From an uncultured Bacteroidales bacterium (GTDB taxonomy: Bacteria; Bacteroidota; Bacteroidia; Bacteroidales; Bacteroidaceae), in the NCBI GenBank assembly GCA_902799655.1, contig CADCBH010000004.1:151847-215846 (forward strand): a stretch of 64,000 bases of DNA. Direction: 5' to 3'. The position numbers and the translations under genes are program-made. Below are positions 8,714-17,384 of this stretch, one piece after another; positions within the stretch are counted from its first letter, which is position 1, and each line of letters opens with the position of its first letter. Under the pieces are notes generated by a model. The model saw only the letters and a list, made by a program, of their open reading frames with translations, made no database searches and had not been told where the DNA came from.

Positions 8714-10942
8714 TCAGCTCTTGACGTCGAAGAGCACCTTGCCCTCTGCGTCAACATTGACGGTGATGTGGTCGCCTGATTTCACCTGACCAGCAATCAT
8801 CATCTTCGAGATAGGATGACGGAGCTCCTTGCGGATAATGCCGATAATGGGACGGGCACCATACTGCTGGTTGTAACCTCTGAGGGCGATGGTCTCGCGA
8901 GCCTCTGGGGTCAGTTCCAACGTGATATCCTGCTCCTTCAACAGCTTCAAGAGTCCCTTCATGTGGATGTCGAAGATCTGCGTCACAGTCTTGTCCGTGA
9001 TGGGCGAGAAGGGCACAATCTCTGTCAGACGAGCCAGGAACTCAGGACGGAAGTAGCCCTGCATAATATCCATCAGCTCGTTGTTCTCGGGAATCTGACC
9101 ACTGTTGAACTTAGCCACGATATCCTTAGCACCAATATTAGAGGTGAACAGGATGAGTGCATTCGAGAAGTCACCTACTCGACCCAGACGGTCGTGCAGC
9201 TTACCTTCGTCGAGAATCTGCAGGAAGAGGTCGAAGACAGACTTGTGAGCCTTCTCAATCTCGTCGAACAACACAACAGAATAAGGTGTCTGACGAATCT
9301 TGTTCACCAGCAGACCACCTTCCTCATAACCTACATATCCCGGAGGTGCACCATAGAGCAGGGCCACCGAGTGTTCTTCCTTGAATTCCGACATATCAAA
9401 GCGCAGCAGAGCGCTCTCGTCACCAAAGAGGAATTCAGCCAGAGCCTTCGACAACTCTGTCTTACCAGTACCAGTCGGGCCGAGGAAGAAGAACGAGCCC
9501 ATGGGCTGTCCCTTCTTGCTGAGGCCTGAACGGGCTTCGAAGACAGCATCGAGCACCTTCTTCACTGCGTGGTCCTGACCAACGACGCGCTTCTTCAGGG
9601 CTTCCTCACCACCCATCAGACGCTCACGTTCACCCGTTTGTACCTTACCCAAAGGAATACCCGTCTGCTTAGCAACGACGGCGGTCATATCCTCTGGTGT
9701 CAGTTCGGTATGCTGTTTCTCTGGGTCGCCAAGGTCGTTTTCAACCTTGACGTGAGCCATTGTACGGTCTATCAGGTCGATAGCCGAGGCAGGTAGCGAC
9801 TTCTCTGTCAGATAGCGCTTGGCCAGACGGATGGACTCTATCATCACCTCCTCGCTGAGTGTCAATCCGTGATACTCTTCATAGGCAGGCATGATACCTC
9901 TCAGGATCTCCATCGTACCCTCATCGGTAGGCTCTTCGATGCTGATTTTCTCCACGTTCGACGTCATCTCTTTGTCCGTCTCGATGTTCTTGGTGAAGCC
10001 ATCGATGCTGGAGGTACAGAGCAACTGCAGGCGACCCTTTGAGAGTTCGTTCTTCAAAATAGTCGAAGCACCAAACAGTGAACCCTGTTTGTCGAACAGC
10101 TTGTCAATCTTCTCGATGACGAGTACGGCATTGGGCAACGCCTCTACCTCGTTGATAATATTCTTGAAGCGATCCTCTACCTCACCCTTATACTGGGCGT
10201 CGCCACCCAAGGCTGCAGTGTCGAGTTCATAGGCAATGGCACCACTCAGGAAGCCAGGCACCTTGTCAGCAGCCAGTTCGCGTACAAAGCCATGAACCAG
10301 CGAAGTCTTACCCACACCCGTCTCACCTGTGATGAGCAGGTTGGCCTTGGTCTTACGACCCAAGATCTCATAGATGATACCTATTTCTTTTTCGAAACCT
10401 ACCACATTGTCCAGATTTCCTGCACGAGCCATAGCAGTCAGGTCAGTGCAATACTTGCCCAGCAGGCCCTTGCCACCCTTGGCGGGTGTATTCTTCTTCA
10501 GCTCGGCACCTTCCATATAGGGTGCTTCCACATTGGCGCCGCCCATCTTGGCACTGATGTCAGAAGGTGTCAGCGGCAGTGTTTTCAACTGGTCGAAGGG
10601 GAATCCCACACCTGGTGTTACCAGAGAGGCCAGCACACAGACTGGTGTTGTCTCGTCGAGATTGAACTTCACCTTATAGTTGTCAGCCTCTTCCATCACG
10701 CTGATACTCTCATCACTTAGTTCGAGATCGCGCATAGGACGTACGGCACGGGGAGCCATCTGCATCTGCACATCAGCCCAATCCTGCAAATAGTAATAAT
10801 CCTTATCCAACTCAGACTCAACAAAATGCACAAGTCCTACATCCTTATGAAGAACAGCCTTGAAAAGATGAGCGGGATAGATTGCATCACTACAATACTC
10901 TTCAGCAAACGAGTTTGCTATAGTTTTAATTTTCTCAATCAT
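8714..10942 (-). CDS. clpV: T6SS sheath-recycling AAA+ ATPase ClpV (TssH)
   Basis: A two-ATPase-domain Clp protein (742 aa) that extracts and recycles contracted TssB/TssC sheath. An N-domain lies at about 1-140. D1 has Walker A GETGVGKT (206-213), but its Walker B region reads VLVIEKID (273-280) where the family has hhhhDE. The metal-binding Asp is Glu277 and the catalytic Glu is Lys278, so D1 probably binds ATP without normal hydrolysis. D2 looks active: FLGPTGTGKTELSKALAE and VVLFDEIEKAH. There is no clear coiled-coil M domain between D1 and D2, and the protein is shorter than typical ClpV/ClpB (about 850-900 aa). It is the first gene of the minus-strand T6SS block. Confidence 0.93.
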   Translation of the reverse strand: MIEKIKTIANSFAEEYCSDAIYPAHLFKAVLHKDVGLVHFVESELDKDYYYLQDWADVQMQMAPRAVRPMRDLELSDESISVMEEADNYKVKFNLDETTPVCVLASLVTPGVGFPFDQLKTLPLTPSDISAKMGGANVEAPYMEGAELKKNTPAKGGKGLLGKYCTDLTAMARAGNLDNVVGFEKEIGIIYEILGRKTKANLLITGETGVGKTSLVHGFVRELAADKVPGFLSGAIAYELDTAALGGDAQYKGEVEDRFKNIINEVEALPNAVLVIEKIDKLFDKQGSLFGASTILKNELSKGRLQLLCTSSIDGFTKNIETDKEMTSNVEKISIEEPTDEGTMEILRGIMPAYEEYHGLTLSEEVMIESIRLAKRYLTEKSLPASAIDLIDRTMAHVKVENDLGDPEKQHTELTPEDMTAVVAKQTGIPLGKVQTGERERLMGGEEALKKRVVGQDHAVKKVLDAVFEARSGLSKKGQPMGSFFFLGPTGTGKTELSKALAEFLFGDESALLRFDMSEFKEEHSVALLYGAPPGYVGYEEGGLLVNKIRQTPYSVVLFDEIEKAHKSVFDLFLQILDEGKLHDRLGRVGDFSNALILFTSNIGAKDIVAKFNSGQIPENNELMDIMQGYFRPEFLARLTEIVPFSPITDKTVTQIFDIHMKGLLKLLKEQDITLELTPEARETIALRGYNQQYGARPIIGIIRKELRHPISKMMIAGQVKSGDHITVNVDAEGKVLFDVKS

Positions 10943-10979
10943 TGGCTTTAGTTAATGTTTGAAACGTAATAATTGGTTA

Positions 10980-10987
10980 CAAAAATA
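10980..10987 (-). promoter_or_regulatory. clpV: Candidate -7 element for clpV
   Basis: On the minus strand the bases read TATTTTTG, matching the Bacteroidetes sigma-ABfr -7 consensus TAnnTTTG, 38 bp upstream of the clpV start. No convincing -33 box was picked out. The surrounding 10943-11062 holds nothing else apparent. Confidence 0.45.
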
Positions 10988-11062
10988 GCAAAAATCCAGC
11001 TAAAAACACTAAGAAACTGCAATAAATCAATATGCGTTTGCTTTTTTTAACACACAAAGCCG

Positions 11063-11467
11063 TTATTGTGCCCTCTTCCAAGTCTGAGTCTCATAGAGAA
11101 AGCCGATGTAGCCGCGAACCTTCAGCTTGTCGCCATCGAGCCAGATAGAACATTTGTAGTTCTTACCATTCTTAGGATTATAGATGCGTCCGCCTTCCCA
11201 TTTTTCCGATTTCTTGGTCAAACCAGAGAGGATATTGACACCCATCAGTTTGCGACTGCGCAGCTTTTCGTCGGTATTGTGAGAGTCTGTGGTTTCTGGA
11301 CCTTTTTGTAGCCAAATAATCTTACCATTAATTTTACCACCAGCCTCATAAATCTCAACCTTTGCGTCACCAGACTCAGTCAGCCACTTTCCCATGATAC
11401 CCTGTGAATAGGATGCTAACGAAACGATAGCAAGAACCATACTAAAAATTAATCTTTTCATTTTCAT
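11063..11467 (-). CDS. Secreted DUF2147-family protein
   Basis: A 134-residue protein with a signal peptide (MKMKRLIFSMVLAIVSLASYSQG) and a small beta-barrel pattern typical of DUF2147: GIMGKWLTESGDAKVEIYEAGGKINGKIIWL, LMGVNILSGL, GRIYNPKNGKNYKCSIWL and KVRGYIGFLYETQTWKR. The biochemical function of the family is not known to me. It sits between the two divergent T6SS blocks with its own promoter, and it is a common Bacteroidetes protein, so a T6SS role is doubtful. Confidence 0.85.
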   Translation of the reverse strand: MKMKRLIFSMVLAIVSLASYSQGIMGKWLTESGDAKVEIYEAGGKINGKIIWLQKGPETTDSHNTDEKLRSRKLMGVNILSGLTKKSEKWEGGRIYNPKNGKNYKCSIWLDGDKLKVRGYIGFLYETQTWKRAQ

Positions 11468-11582
11468 TTTCTATTAAAATATTATTACACATAGTTAATC
11501 TTCTTTTCCACATGCGCCATCAACCACACAAAAGGCAGTCATCAGGGCTCCCATATGCTCGATATATGCGGGATTTCTGATG

Positions 11583-11590
11583 CAAAGTTA
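11583..11590 (-). promoter_or_regulatory. -7 promoter element for the DUF2147 gene
   Basis: The minus strand reads TAACTTTG, a TAnnTTTG match about 115 bp upstream of the DUF2147 start. It faces the divergent promoter at 11664-11671. Confidence 0.5.
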
Positions 11591-11663
11591 GTGTTTTTAT
11601 TATTTTTTTTACTATCATTCGTTATTTTTTTAGTCTTTGAGACGTTTTTTTCATTTATTTTAT

Positions 11664-11671
11664 TACCTTTG
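11664..11671 (+). promoter_or_regulatory. -7 promoter element for the T6SS baseplate/conjugation operon
   Basis: TACCTTTG matches the Bacteroidetes -7 consensus, 37 bp before the start of the E1-like gene. A TTTG at 11636-11639 is a possible -33 element, though its 24-bp spacing is a little long. No other plus-strand promoter of this type was noticed before 22373, so this one probably drives the whole operon. Confidence 0.6.
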
Positions 11672-11708
11672 CAAGCAATAATCGATAACCGGACTGCCTA
11701 AAGCAACA

Positions 11709-12875
11709 ATGCATAGCACGGAGCAGACAGAAGAAATATTCGCACAACTGTCATGGTTTCAGAGAGACAGGGTCGATAAAGCCCGCGTGATGGTAGTGGG
11801 AGCAGGTGCCTTGGGAAACGAGGTGCTTAAGAATCTCGCGCTCTTTGGCGTAGGTCACATCACGGTGGTTGACTTCGACCATATTGAAGAGCATAATCTG
11901 ACGCGTTCAGTACTCTTCACCCATGCCGATGCAGAGGGCAGAAGGCAGAAAGCCATCGTGGTGGCAGAGCGGCTTATCGAGATGAACCCAGCGATGGAGG
12001 TCGACGCCATCTGTGGCGACATCGCCTACGACGTAGGTTTAGGACTGCTGAGCACGATGGACGTCGTGATAGGATGTGTTGACAACCGGCTGGCGCGCTA
12101 TCACATCAACAGGCTTTGCATGCGTGCGGGCATTCCCTGGGTCGATGGAGGTATCGACGGGTTGGAAGGCACAGCCCGAGTCTTCATGCCTGGTGAGAAC
12201 TGCTACGCCTGCAGTCTGGGGCCGGAAGGTCTAAAAGACCTGGCTTACCGTATGCCTTGTGCGGGCATTGTCCGTCGTAACGAGTCTGCCGGACGTGCTG
12301 CCACAACGCCCATCATCGCCTCGATTATCGGAGCGGTAGAGGTACAGGAAGCGCTGAAACTCATCCATCGCGAACAGCTGGAGGCAGGAGCCCTTACCTC
12401 GCTATGCGGACGGATGTTCTGCTATGAGGGACAGCACCTGACGACCAAGTTCGTCGAGTTCAAGGCCTACGATGACGACTGTGCCGTACACGAACAGTGG
12501 ACGCCTGTCGTGACATCTGACATCACCACGACGACAACGGTGGCTGCCAGCCTGCAGCAGTTGCGTGTGCTATTGGGCGACGACAACCCTCAGGTGACAC
12601 TCAACGACTGTTTCGTCGACTTTGTCGAGGCAAAAGACGACGGCAAACAGGTGGAGGTGATGAAGCCAGGCAGAGCTGTGGCTGAATACTTAGAGACAGA
12701 AACCCCGTTGCGAGGCAGACGCTCCGACGAGGTCTATCAACATGAATACAGCGTGCTGGATGCCAGTTTCCCCTTTCAGGAGCTGACGCTGGCACAGGTG
12801 GGCATTCCACAGCAGGATATCCTGCACGTCGTGACCCGCCAAGGTGACAACTATATAGCAATGAGAGGCGCATGA
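11709..12875 (+). CDS. E1-like ubiquitin-activating (ThiF-fold) enzyme
   Basis: A ThiF/MoeB/E1-superfamily adenylating enzyme (388 aa), predicted to activate the C-terminus of a ubiquitin-like protein. Visible parts are the nucleotide loop GAGALG (31-36), VVDFDHIEEHNLTRSVLF (53-70) with the Asp and the N-L-T-R motif, Lys81, and CVDNRLAR (123-130) with Asp125. C165-Y-A-C168 follows, then Cys184 (a candidate thioester cysteine), then ATTPIIASIIGAVEVQEAL, the pattern seen in prokaryotic E1s that work with E2s. The last 75 residues look beta-grasp-like (LTLAQVGIPQQDILHVV), as in an E1 ubiquitin-fold domain. It opens the operon and overlaps tssG by 4 bp (ATGA). A cofactor-type MoeB/ThiF role is unlikely, since no thiamine or molybdenum genes are nearby. 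Confidence 0.88.
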   Translation: MHSTEQTEEIFAQLSWFQRDRVDKARVMVVGAGALGNEVLKNLALFGVGHITVVDFDHIEEHNLTRSVLFTHADAEGRRQKAIVVAERLIEMNPAMEVDAICGDIAYDVGLGLLSTMDVVIGCVDNRLARYHINRLCMRAGIPWVDGGIDGLEGTARVFMPGENCYACSLGPEGLKDLAYRMPCAGIVRRNESAGRAATTPIIASIIGAVEVQEALKLIHREQLEAGALTSLCGRMFCYEGQHLTTKFVEFKAYDDDCAVHEQWTPVVTSDITTTTTVAASLQQLRVLLGDDNPQVTLNDCFVDFVEAKDDGKQVEVMKPGRAVAEYLETETPLRGRRSDEVYQHEYSVLDASFPFQELTLAQVGIPQQDILHVVTRQGDNYIAMRGA

Positions 12876-13663
12876 GCAAAATCAATCAGAACTTGTCGGA
12901 AATCAGCGCGGAGGCACTGATCAACTACCTCTATCCTGAGCTGGAAGGCCAATGGAAGGTAGAGAACAGCGGTACCTTCTATCGCAACTATAACCGTGAT
13001 GTGCTGAGCTACGACGAGGAGACCAAGGAGATACAAGTGGCGCGCGACGGCTTTCTCAAGCTGTTGCCACAAGGCATGCTGTTCCGCGACAACACGCTGA
13101 AAAAGGGAGAGCGCAACAGGAACATCCGCGAACAGAACCGCAAGATGCGACTGTTGAAGGACTTCTTCCAGCCCTTCGACACTTACGCCTTCCGCAACCG
13201 ATTGGCTGTAGAGCGACAAATCTCAGAGTTGCTTTCCGACAAGCTCAACTACCTGCTGAAGACATATTTCCATTATGATCTGGAGGCTGAGCAGAACCCC
13301 TATATCAAGGAGATAGCGCCCATGCTGCCTTTCATCCACACCCTGCGTGGTGACATACACCTTGTGAGCAGAATGCTGAGTTCACTCTTTGAGTGTGAGG
13401 TCATTATGAAAAGGGGACGTTACAGCCAGACAGACAATACCCGTTACTGGATACCGTCCGTGCAATTCGAGCTCATCATCGAAAACCTCACCGCAGAGGA
13501 ATATTGTCAGATGAGCGAAGACTTAGTGGGACTTACCGCCTTCCTACAGGAGTGGTTTCTCCCCTTCGACCTCAAGAGCATCATACGCATCAAGTGGCAC
13601 GGAGAGAAGCCAGAGACTTCCGAAGCTCTGGTGCTTGACTATAATGCAGAACTGAATAAATAG
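12872..13663 (+). CDS. tssG: T6SS baseplate protein TssG
   Basis: A baseplate wedge component (263 aa) that works with TssF and TssE and contacts TssK. It is shorter than proteobacterial TssG, as expected for subtype iii. Supporting segments are FFQPFDTYAFRNRL, YIKEIAPMLPFIHTLRGD, VSRMLSSLFECEV and a C-terminal FLQEWFLPFDLKSIIRIKW. The assignment rests on this pattern and on the unbroken order with tssK, tssE and tssF. The start codon overlaps the E1 stop (ATGA), so the two proteins are translationally coupled. Confidence 0.8.
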   Translation: MSKINQNLSEISAEALINYLYPELEGQWKVENSGTFYRNYNRDVLSYDEETKEIQVARDGFLKLLPQGMLFRDNTLKKGERNRNIREQNRKMRLLKDFFQPFDTYAFRNRLAVERQISELLSDKLNYLLKTYFHYDLEAEQNPYIKEIAPMLPFIHTLRGDIHLVSRMLSSLFECEVIMKRGRYSQTDNTRYWIPSVQFELIIENLTAEEYCQMSEDLVGLTAFLQEWFLPFDLKSIIRIKWHGEKPETSEALVLDYNAELNK

Positions 13664-13672
13664 CAACATACT

Positions 13673-14812
13673 ATGGATATTAACGCGAGAATCAACTGGA
13701 AGCCGGGCATGGAGCTTACCGCCCAGACTTTCCTCGACCAGGACGCCAACCTCGACTTCAGACAGCAGATGGCTATCCGTGCTGCCTTGGGCGACAACTG
13801 TATGGGTGTACTGCCAGGGGCACCGCTCAACTGTCAGGGTGCATTCTATACCAACAAGTTTGAGATAGACCGTCTGGAGTGTACGGCCATACTCCCCTCA
13901 GGCCAACTGATTCAAGTTGACGAGGACGTCAGTATCAATATTCCCATGCTCTATGGCGACGAGTATTACCTGACAGTAGGCTTCGGAAATAACAACCTGC
14001 CTTTCGAGCGTGATGGTGTTCCCTATATCAGACCGCAATACGTCTATGCCATCCAGACGATGGACGAGGTGAAAGCCAGCAACACGCTGCCTATCACCCA
14101 TATCCTGGTGAGCGATGGTGTCTTCACTGTCGATACAGACTATATCCTCCCCTGTCTGCTGCTGTCTGCCGACAACCGCTTCGACGACTTCCACGAGCGC
14201 TATGCCGACCTGCTCTACTCGCTGGCAGGCCACGCCAACTTCAAGGAAGGCGACGGCAAGCGCGCCATGCAGCGCTACCTGTTTGTCATGAAGTCATTCG
14301 ATATGCAGGGGCGTGTCGCCGACTTCGTCAGTCTCACCCAAGAGATTGCACAGGCTATCGACTACTTCATCATGAAGCCCAATGGTCGACAGGATGAAGA
14401 GATACCACGTCTGTGGATGGGCGACATATCAAAATGGCTGAAATGGTTTGAGAACTTCCTTTCCGGAGCAGTCACCCTGCTCGACGGCGTAGAGCTGGAA
14501 GACGACACCATCGACTACAATGCACTGCTGGCACAAGCCAAGAAGGAGCTCTACGAGCAGCTCAATCCCGAGTTGCATGAAAAACTGCTCCAGCAGATCA
14601 AGGAGGAACTGAGAGACGAACTGACCAGTTCGTTGAGCAGCAGGCTGACCGAGTATATGGACAACACCGTGAAGCCGGAACTGGGACGCATCCTCAGCAG
14701 CGAGTTGCATGAGAAACTCTATGAGAAGCTCTATACCGAGCTCTTCGAACAGCTGTTCAACGCTCTCTACGTGCCTGAGCAGAAAGAAAAGGAATTCATC
14801 CCCTTAATCTGA
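13673..14812 (+). CDS. tssK: T6SS baseplate protein TssK
   Basis: TssK (379 aa) links the baseplate to the membrane complex. The N-terminal INWKPGMELTAQTFLDQD matches the TssK opening (W-x-x-G-M-x-L-x-x-Q-x-F), followed by the beta-rich shoulder (IQVDEDVSINIPMLYGDEYYLTVGF) and a helical middle (YADLLYSLAGHANF). The C-terminal 120 residues are unusually rich in Glu/Leu repeats (LYEQLNPELHEKLLQQIKEEL, SSELHEKLYEKLYTELFEQLF), suggesting a long amphipathic helix where canonical TssK has its membrane-complex-binding head. That may reflect the different membrane complex of this subtype. It starts 9 bp after tssG. Confidence 0.82.
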   Translation: MDINARINWKPGMELTAQTFLDQDANLDFRQQMAIRAALGDNCMGVLPGAPLNCQGAFYTNKFEIDRLECTAILPSGQLIQVDEDVSINIPMLYGDEYYLTVGFGNNNLPFERDGVPYIRPQYVYAIQTMDEVKASNTLPITHILVSDGVFTVDTDYILPCLLLSADNRFDDFHERYADLLYSLAGHANFKEGDGKRAMQRYLFVMKSFDMQGRVADFVSLTQEIAQAIDYFIMKPNGRQDEEIPRLWMGDISKWLKWFENFLSGAVTLLDGVELEDDTIDYNALLAQAKKELYEQLNPELHEKLLQQIKEELRDELTSSLSSRLTEYMDNTVKPELGRILSSELHEKLYEKLYTELFEQLFNALYVPEQKEKEFIPLI

Positions 14813-14819
14813 ACCACTG

Positions 14820-15272
14820 ATGAAAGGACTGATTACACCTATCGGCATCAAGAAGGGCGAACTCTTGCAGGCCAAGAGCGACAAGGAGGCCATCGACGCC
14901 TTCATGAACATGTTGCTGAACAGCACCTGCGGTGAGTGTCCTATCGACAGCGATTTCGGCTTCGTCTTCAACAACGTGCGCTTCGAGATATTCAATGAGC
15001 GCGAGGGCGTCCTCTATAATTCGCTACCCGATGAGGATGTCGATGAGGACGATCTCTATACCAAGAAGATCTCGGGAAACTCGAAAAACATCAACACCTT
15101 CGCCACAGAGCTGAAAACAGCCGTCGAGCGCTATGAGACACGTCTGGAGAACGTCACGGCTACGATGTCGTACGTCCGTGAGGAGCGCAAGGTGTATGTC
15201 ACTGTTACGGGCATCATCAGAAGCACCCAGGAGAAATACAAGTATGATACGATACTCAATATTTGGAATTAG
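14820..15272 (+). CDS. tssE: T6SS baseplate protein TssE (gp25-like)
   Basis: A gp25/lysozyme-like baseplate protein (150 aa) that nucleates sheath polymerisation. It begins MKGLITPIGIKKGELLQAKSD and has NMLLNSTCGECPIDSDFGF, the place where the family has its l-l-x-T-x-x-G-E-x-x-x-x-p-x-f-G segment. It ends with a beta strand (KVYVTVTGIIRSTQEKYKYDTILNIW). An acidic loop (PDEDVDEDDLYTK) sits in the middle. It starts 7 bp after tssK and its stop nearly touches tssF. Confidence 0.82.
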   Translation: MKGLITPIGIKKGELLQAKSDKEAIDAFMNMLLNSTCGECPIDSDFGFVFNNVRFEIFNEREGVLYNSLPDEDVDEDDLYTKKISGNSKNINTFATELKTAVERYETRLENVTATMSYVREERKVYVTVTGIIRSTQEKYKYDTILNIWN

Positions 15273-15274
15273 AC

Positions 15275-17011
15275 ATGAAACAAGAAGCATACGATACCAG
15301 ACAACGGGCCAATGACTTGCTGAACGAGATTGTCAGCATCTGGAGACAGAGCGACCACGCCGACCAGCTGGAAGGCATAGAGCAAGACCCCGTATTCAGA
15401 CTGCTGGTCACTGCGCTGGCCTACCAAGCCAACGAGAGCGATAGTGAGATAGAGCGCCTGAAACAGGATGTGCTCGATGAATATGCCCGCATGGCCACCC
15501 CCTATGAGGTAGGACATGCCATACCCGCTACTGCCATCATCGAGGCAGGCCTGCAGAACAGCATTCCTGAGAGCACGCTCACAGAGCAGAGCACCTTCTT
15601 CTTGGCAGATACAGGTTTCCAGTTCATGCCCTTGTTCCGTTCACGTGTCATCAACGCCACCATTGGCTCTGTGGTACGTCTCGATGGACGTCGCTGGAAG
15701 GTCACCCTGAATTTCCGCGAGCCCGTCACCGACCTGTCCCAGATGACATTTGCCATCAAGGACACCCGTTTCCAAGATGTCAGAATCTCCATCGAAGGAC
15801 GTCCGCTGCCTCTGGTAAAGCCTTGGCAGAATGGCGACCTCCCCATGCAGAACTGCTTCTCGGTAGAATCCCTGATGTACAATCACGGACAGATGTATAA
15901 TGCCACGATGACCGGTCTCGACCTGTATGCCCGTCAGAATGTGGCACTCGTATTTGTCAAGAGACACGAGGCGCGCAAGTATATCCCCATGGAGACAGAG
16001 TCGCTCGAGATGGTCTTCGACTTCACGGGCATTGCCCCCGACTTCGTATTTGACAAGAGCCACCTGTCGCTCAACGCCATCCTGCTGGTCAACACCCAGT
16101 TGAATACTGCCACGCTGTCATCGTCGTTCCCGGTTGTGCGTGTGACGGGATTTAGCGAAGCTGAACCTAACCAGCAGAAGAATCGCCAGTTCATGCACCT
16201 TTTGCCGCCTGCTAAGGAGCAACTGTTTGGAAAGACGCCCATCGAGGTACGCCGTGTAGCTGTCGACCGTTTCAACCAGGCTACGCTGCTGCGACTGATC
16301 AACAGTCTTTCCACCAAGTTCCATTCAGACTACTATGCCTTCCAGGAGCTGAAAGACATCAGCCTACAGAACATCTCCACCAATGTGCAGAAGGTGCTCA
16401 CCAAACTATCGGCTGCTGTCCGACAAGATAAGTTCCGCACCAATCCCGGCATCTACCTGATGCTCGACCGCCGTGTGCTGGGCAACCATAACGTGAGTCT
16501 GGATATCGGCTACCTCACTACCGACGGCTCGTCAGTCAACAAGCTTCTCAAGAGCGACAGCAAGTTCGTACCTCCCGCAGAGTTCGACGCCAAGAGCATA
16601 CGACAGATTGCAGACCCCGTCAACGGCTACGACGAAGTCAACAATGCCGAGGGTGTAAAGGCTCTGCTGCGCTACCACATGGTCACCAACGACCGCATTG
16701 TTACCCCTGCCGACATGAAGATCTTCTGCTATACGGAGCTGATGAACCGCTATGCCATCGTGCCCGACATGATCAGCAATATCTCGATAGACCATATCCA
16801 GCAGAACAGTCCATCGGGTTGCGGCTATGCCTTCTATGTCGAGATTACCCTGTTGGAGAACCCATTCGTCAAGCGTAACTTCTCCGAGAAGATTCCGCAA
16901 GCTGAGATGATGCTCAGGAAGAGGATGGAGGTGCGCAGCCCGAACATCTATCCTATCTATGTCAGCATACAGATGGAGCGAAGAAAGGAGAAACAACCAA
17001 ACATGTACTGA
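15275..17011 (+). CDS. tssF: T6SS baseplate protein TssF
   Basis: The large baseplate wedge protein TssF (578 aa). The N-terminal DPVFRLLVTALAYQANESDSEIERLKQDVLDEYARMATP matches the family's first helical region (..E.lA.l.Ar...kl.d..p...). Later PSGCGYAFYVEITLLENPFVKRNFSEKIPQAE and KRMEVRSPNIYPIYVSI match its C-terminal part. I chose ATG 15275, two bases after the tssE stop. An in-frame TTG at 15263 would add four residues and overlap tssE. It is followed by a 33-bp gap and the ubiquitin-like gene. Confidence 0.85.
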   Translation: MKQEAYDTRQRANDLLNEIVSIWRQSDHADQLEGIEQDPVFRLLVTALAYQANESDSEIERLKQDVLDEYARMATPYEVGHAIPATAIIEAGLQNSIPESTLTEQSTFFLADTGFQFMPLFRSRVINATIGSVVRLDGRRWKVTLNFREPVTDLSQMTFAIKDTRFQDVRISIEGRPLPLVKPWQNGDLPMQNCFSVESLMYNHGQMYNATMTGLDLYARQNVALVFVKRHEARKYIPMETESLEMVFDFTGIAPDFVFDKSHLSLNAILLVNTQLNTATLSSSFPVVRVTGFSEAEPNQQKNRQFMHLLPPAKEQLFGKTPIEVRRVAVDRFNQATLLRLINSLSTKFHSDYYAFQELKDISLQNISTNVQKVLTKLSAAVRQDKFRTNPGIYLMLDRRVLGNHNVSLDIGYLTTDGSSVNKLLKSDSKFVPPAEFDAKSIRQIADPVNGYDEVNNAEGVKALLRYHMVTNDRIVTPADMKIFCYTELMNRYAIVPDMISNISIDHIQQNSPSGCGYAFYVEITLLENPFVKRNFSEKIPQAEMMLRKRMEVRSPNIYPIYVSIQMERRKEKQPNMY

Positions 17012-17044
17012 TTCAGTAAACAACAACGATAACAGATTACCACA

Positions 17045-17368
17045 ATGGAAGAAAAAGATTTCCTACTGGACATCGTCTATAAGAACAAGACTGTCAAATT
17101 CCGCGTCGTCAATCCCAGCGCACCGCTGGAGACGCTGATGACCAATCTGCGCCACGCTATCGGCAACGACGGAAAGCTCATCTTCGACTTTCCATCGATT
17201 GATGCCACGGGAGCACCCCTCGACTACTTCTTTGGCAAGGAGGACCCACTGGTGCACGAGATCAGAGTGTTGAGACCACGCATCGGACATACCGACCAGA
17301 CACTGGCCGACTATCAGGTGAACAATGGCGACATGGTCTATCTGATACCCGATCCGTTCCCAGGTTGA
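17045..17368 (+). CDS. Ubiquitin-like (beta-grasp) protein ending in glycine
   Basis: A 107-residue beta-grasp protein, the predicted modifier of the conjugation set. The last 22 residues (Thr86-Gly107) align without a gap to residues 55-76 of ubiquitin: TLADYQVNNGDMVYLI faces TLSDYNIQKESTLHLV, each followed by exactly six residues. The tail is PDPFPG instead of LRLRGG, so it ends in Pro-Gly, not Gly-Gly. Because Gly is already terminal, no processing peptidase would be needed, and none is encoded nearby. It lies between tssF and the E2 gene (16-bp gap). A non-conjugated, YukD-like scaffold role is the main alternative. Confidence 0.85.
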   Translation: MEEKDFLLDIVYKNKTVKFRVVNPSAPLETLMTNLRHAIGNDGKLIFDFPSIDATGAPLDYFFGKEDPLVHEIRVLRPRIGHTDQTLADYQVNNGDMVYLIPDPFPG

Positions 17369-17384
17369 TAAACCAATATGGATC

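Noticed and set aside
11709-12875. MoeB or ThiF of cofactor biosynthesis
   Set aside because: No molybdopterin or thiamine genes are nearby. The E2 and Ubl genes in the same operon and the TTP-IIASIIGA-type helix fit a conjugation E1 better.
15263-15274. A TTG start for tssF overlapping tssE
   Set aside because: ATG 15275 lies two bases after the tssE stop and needs no overlap. The extra four residues have no support.
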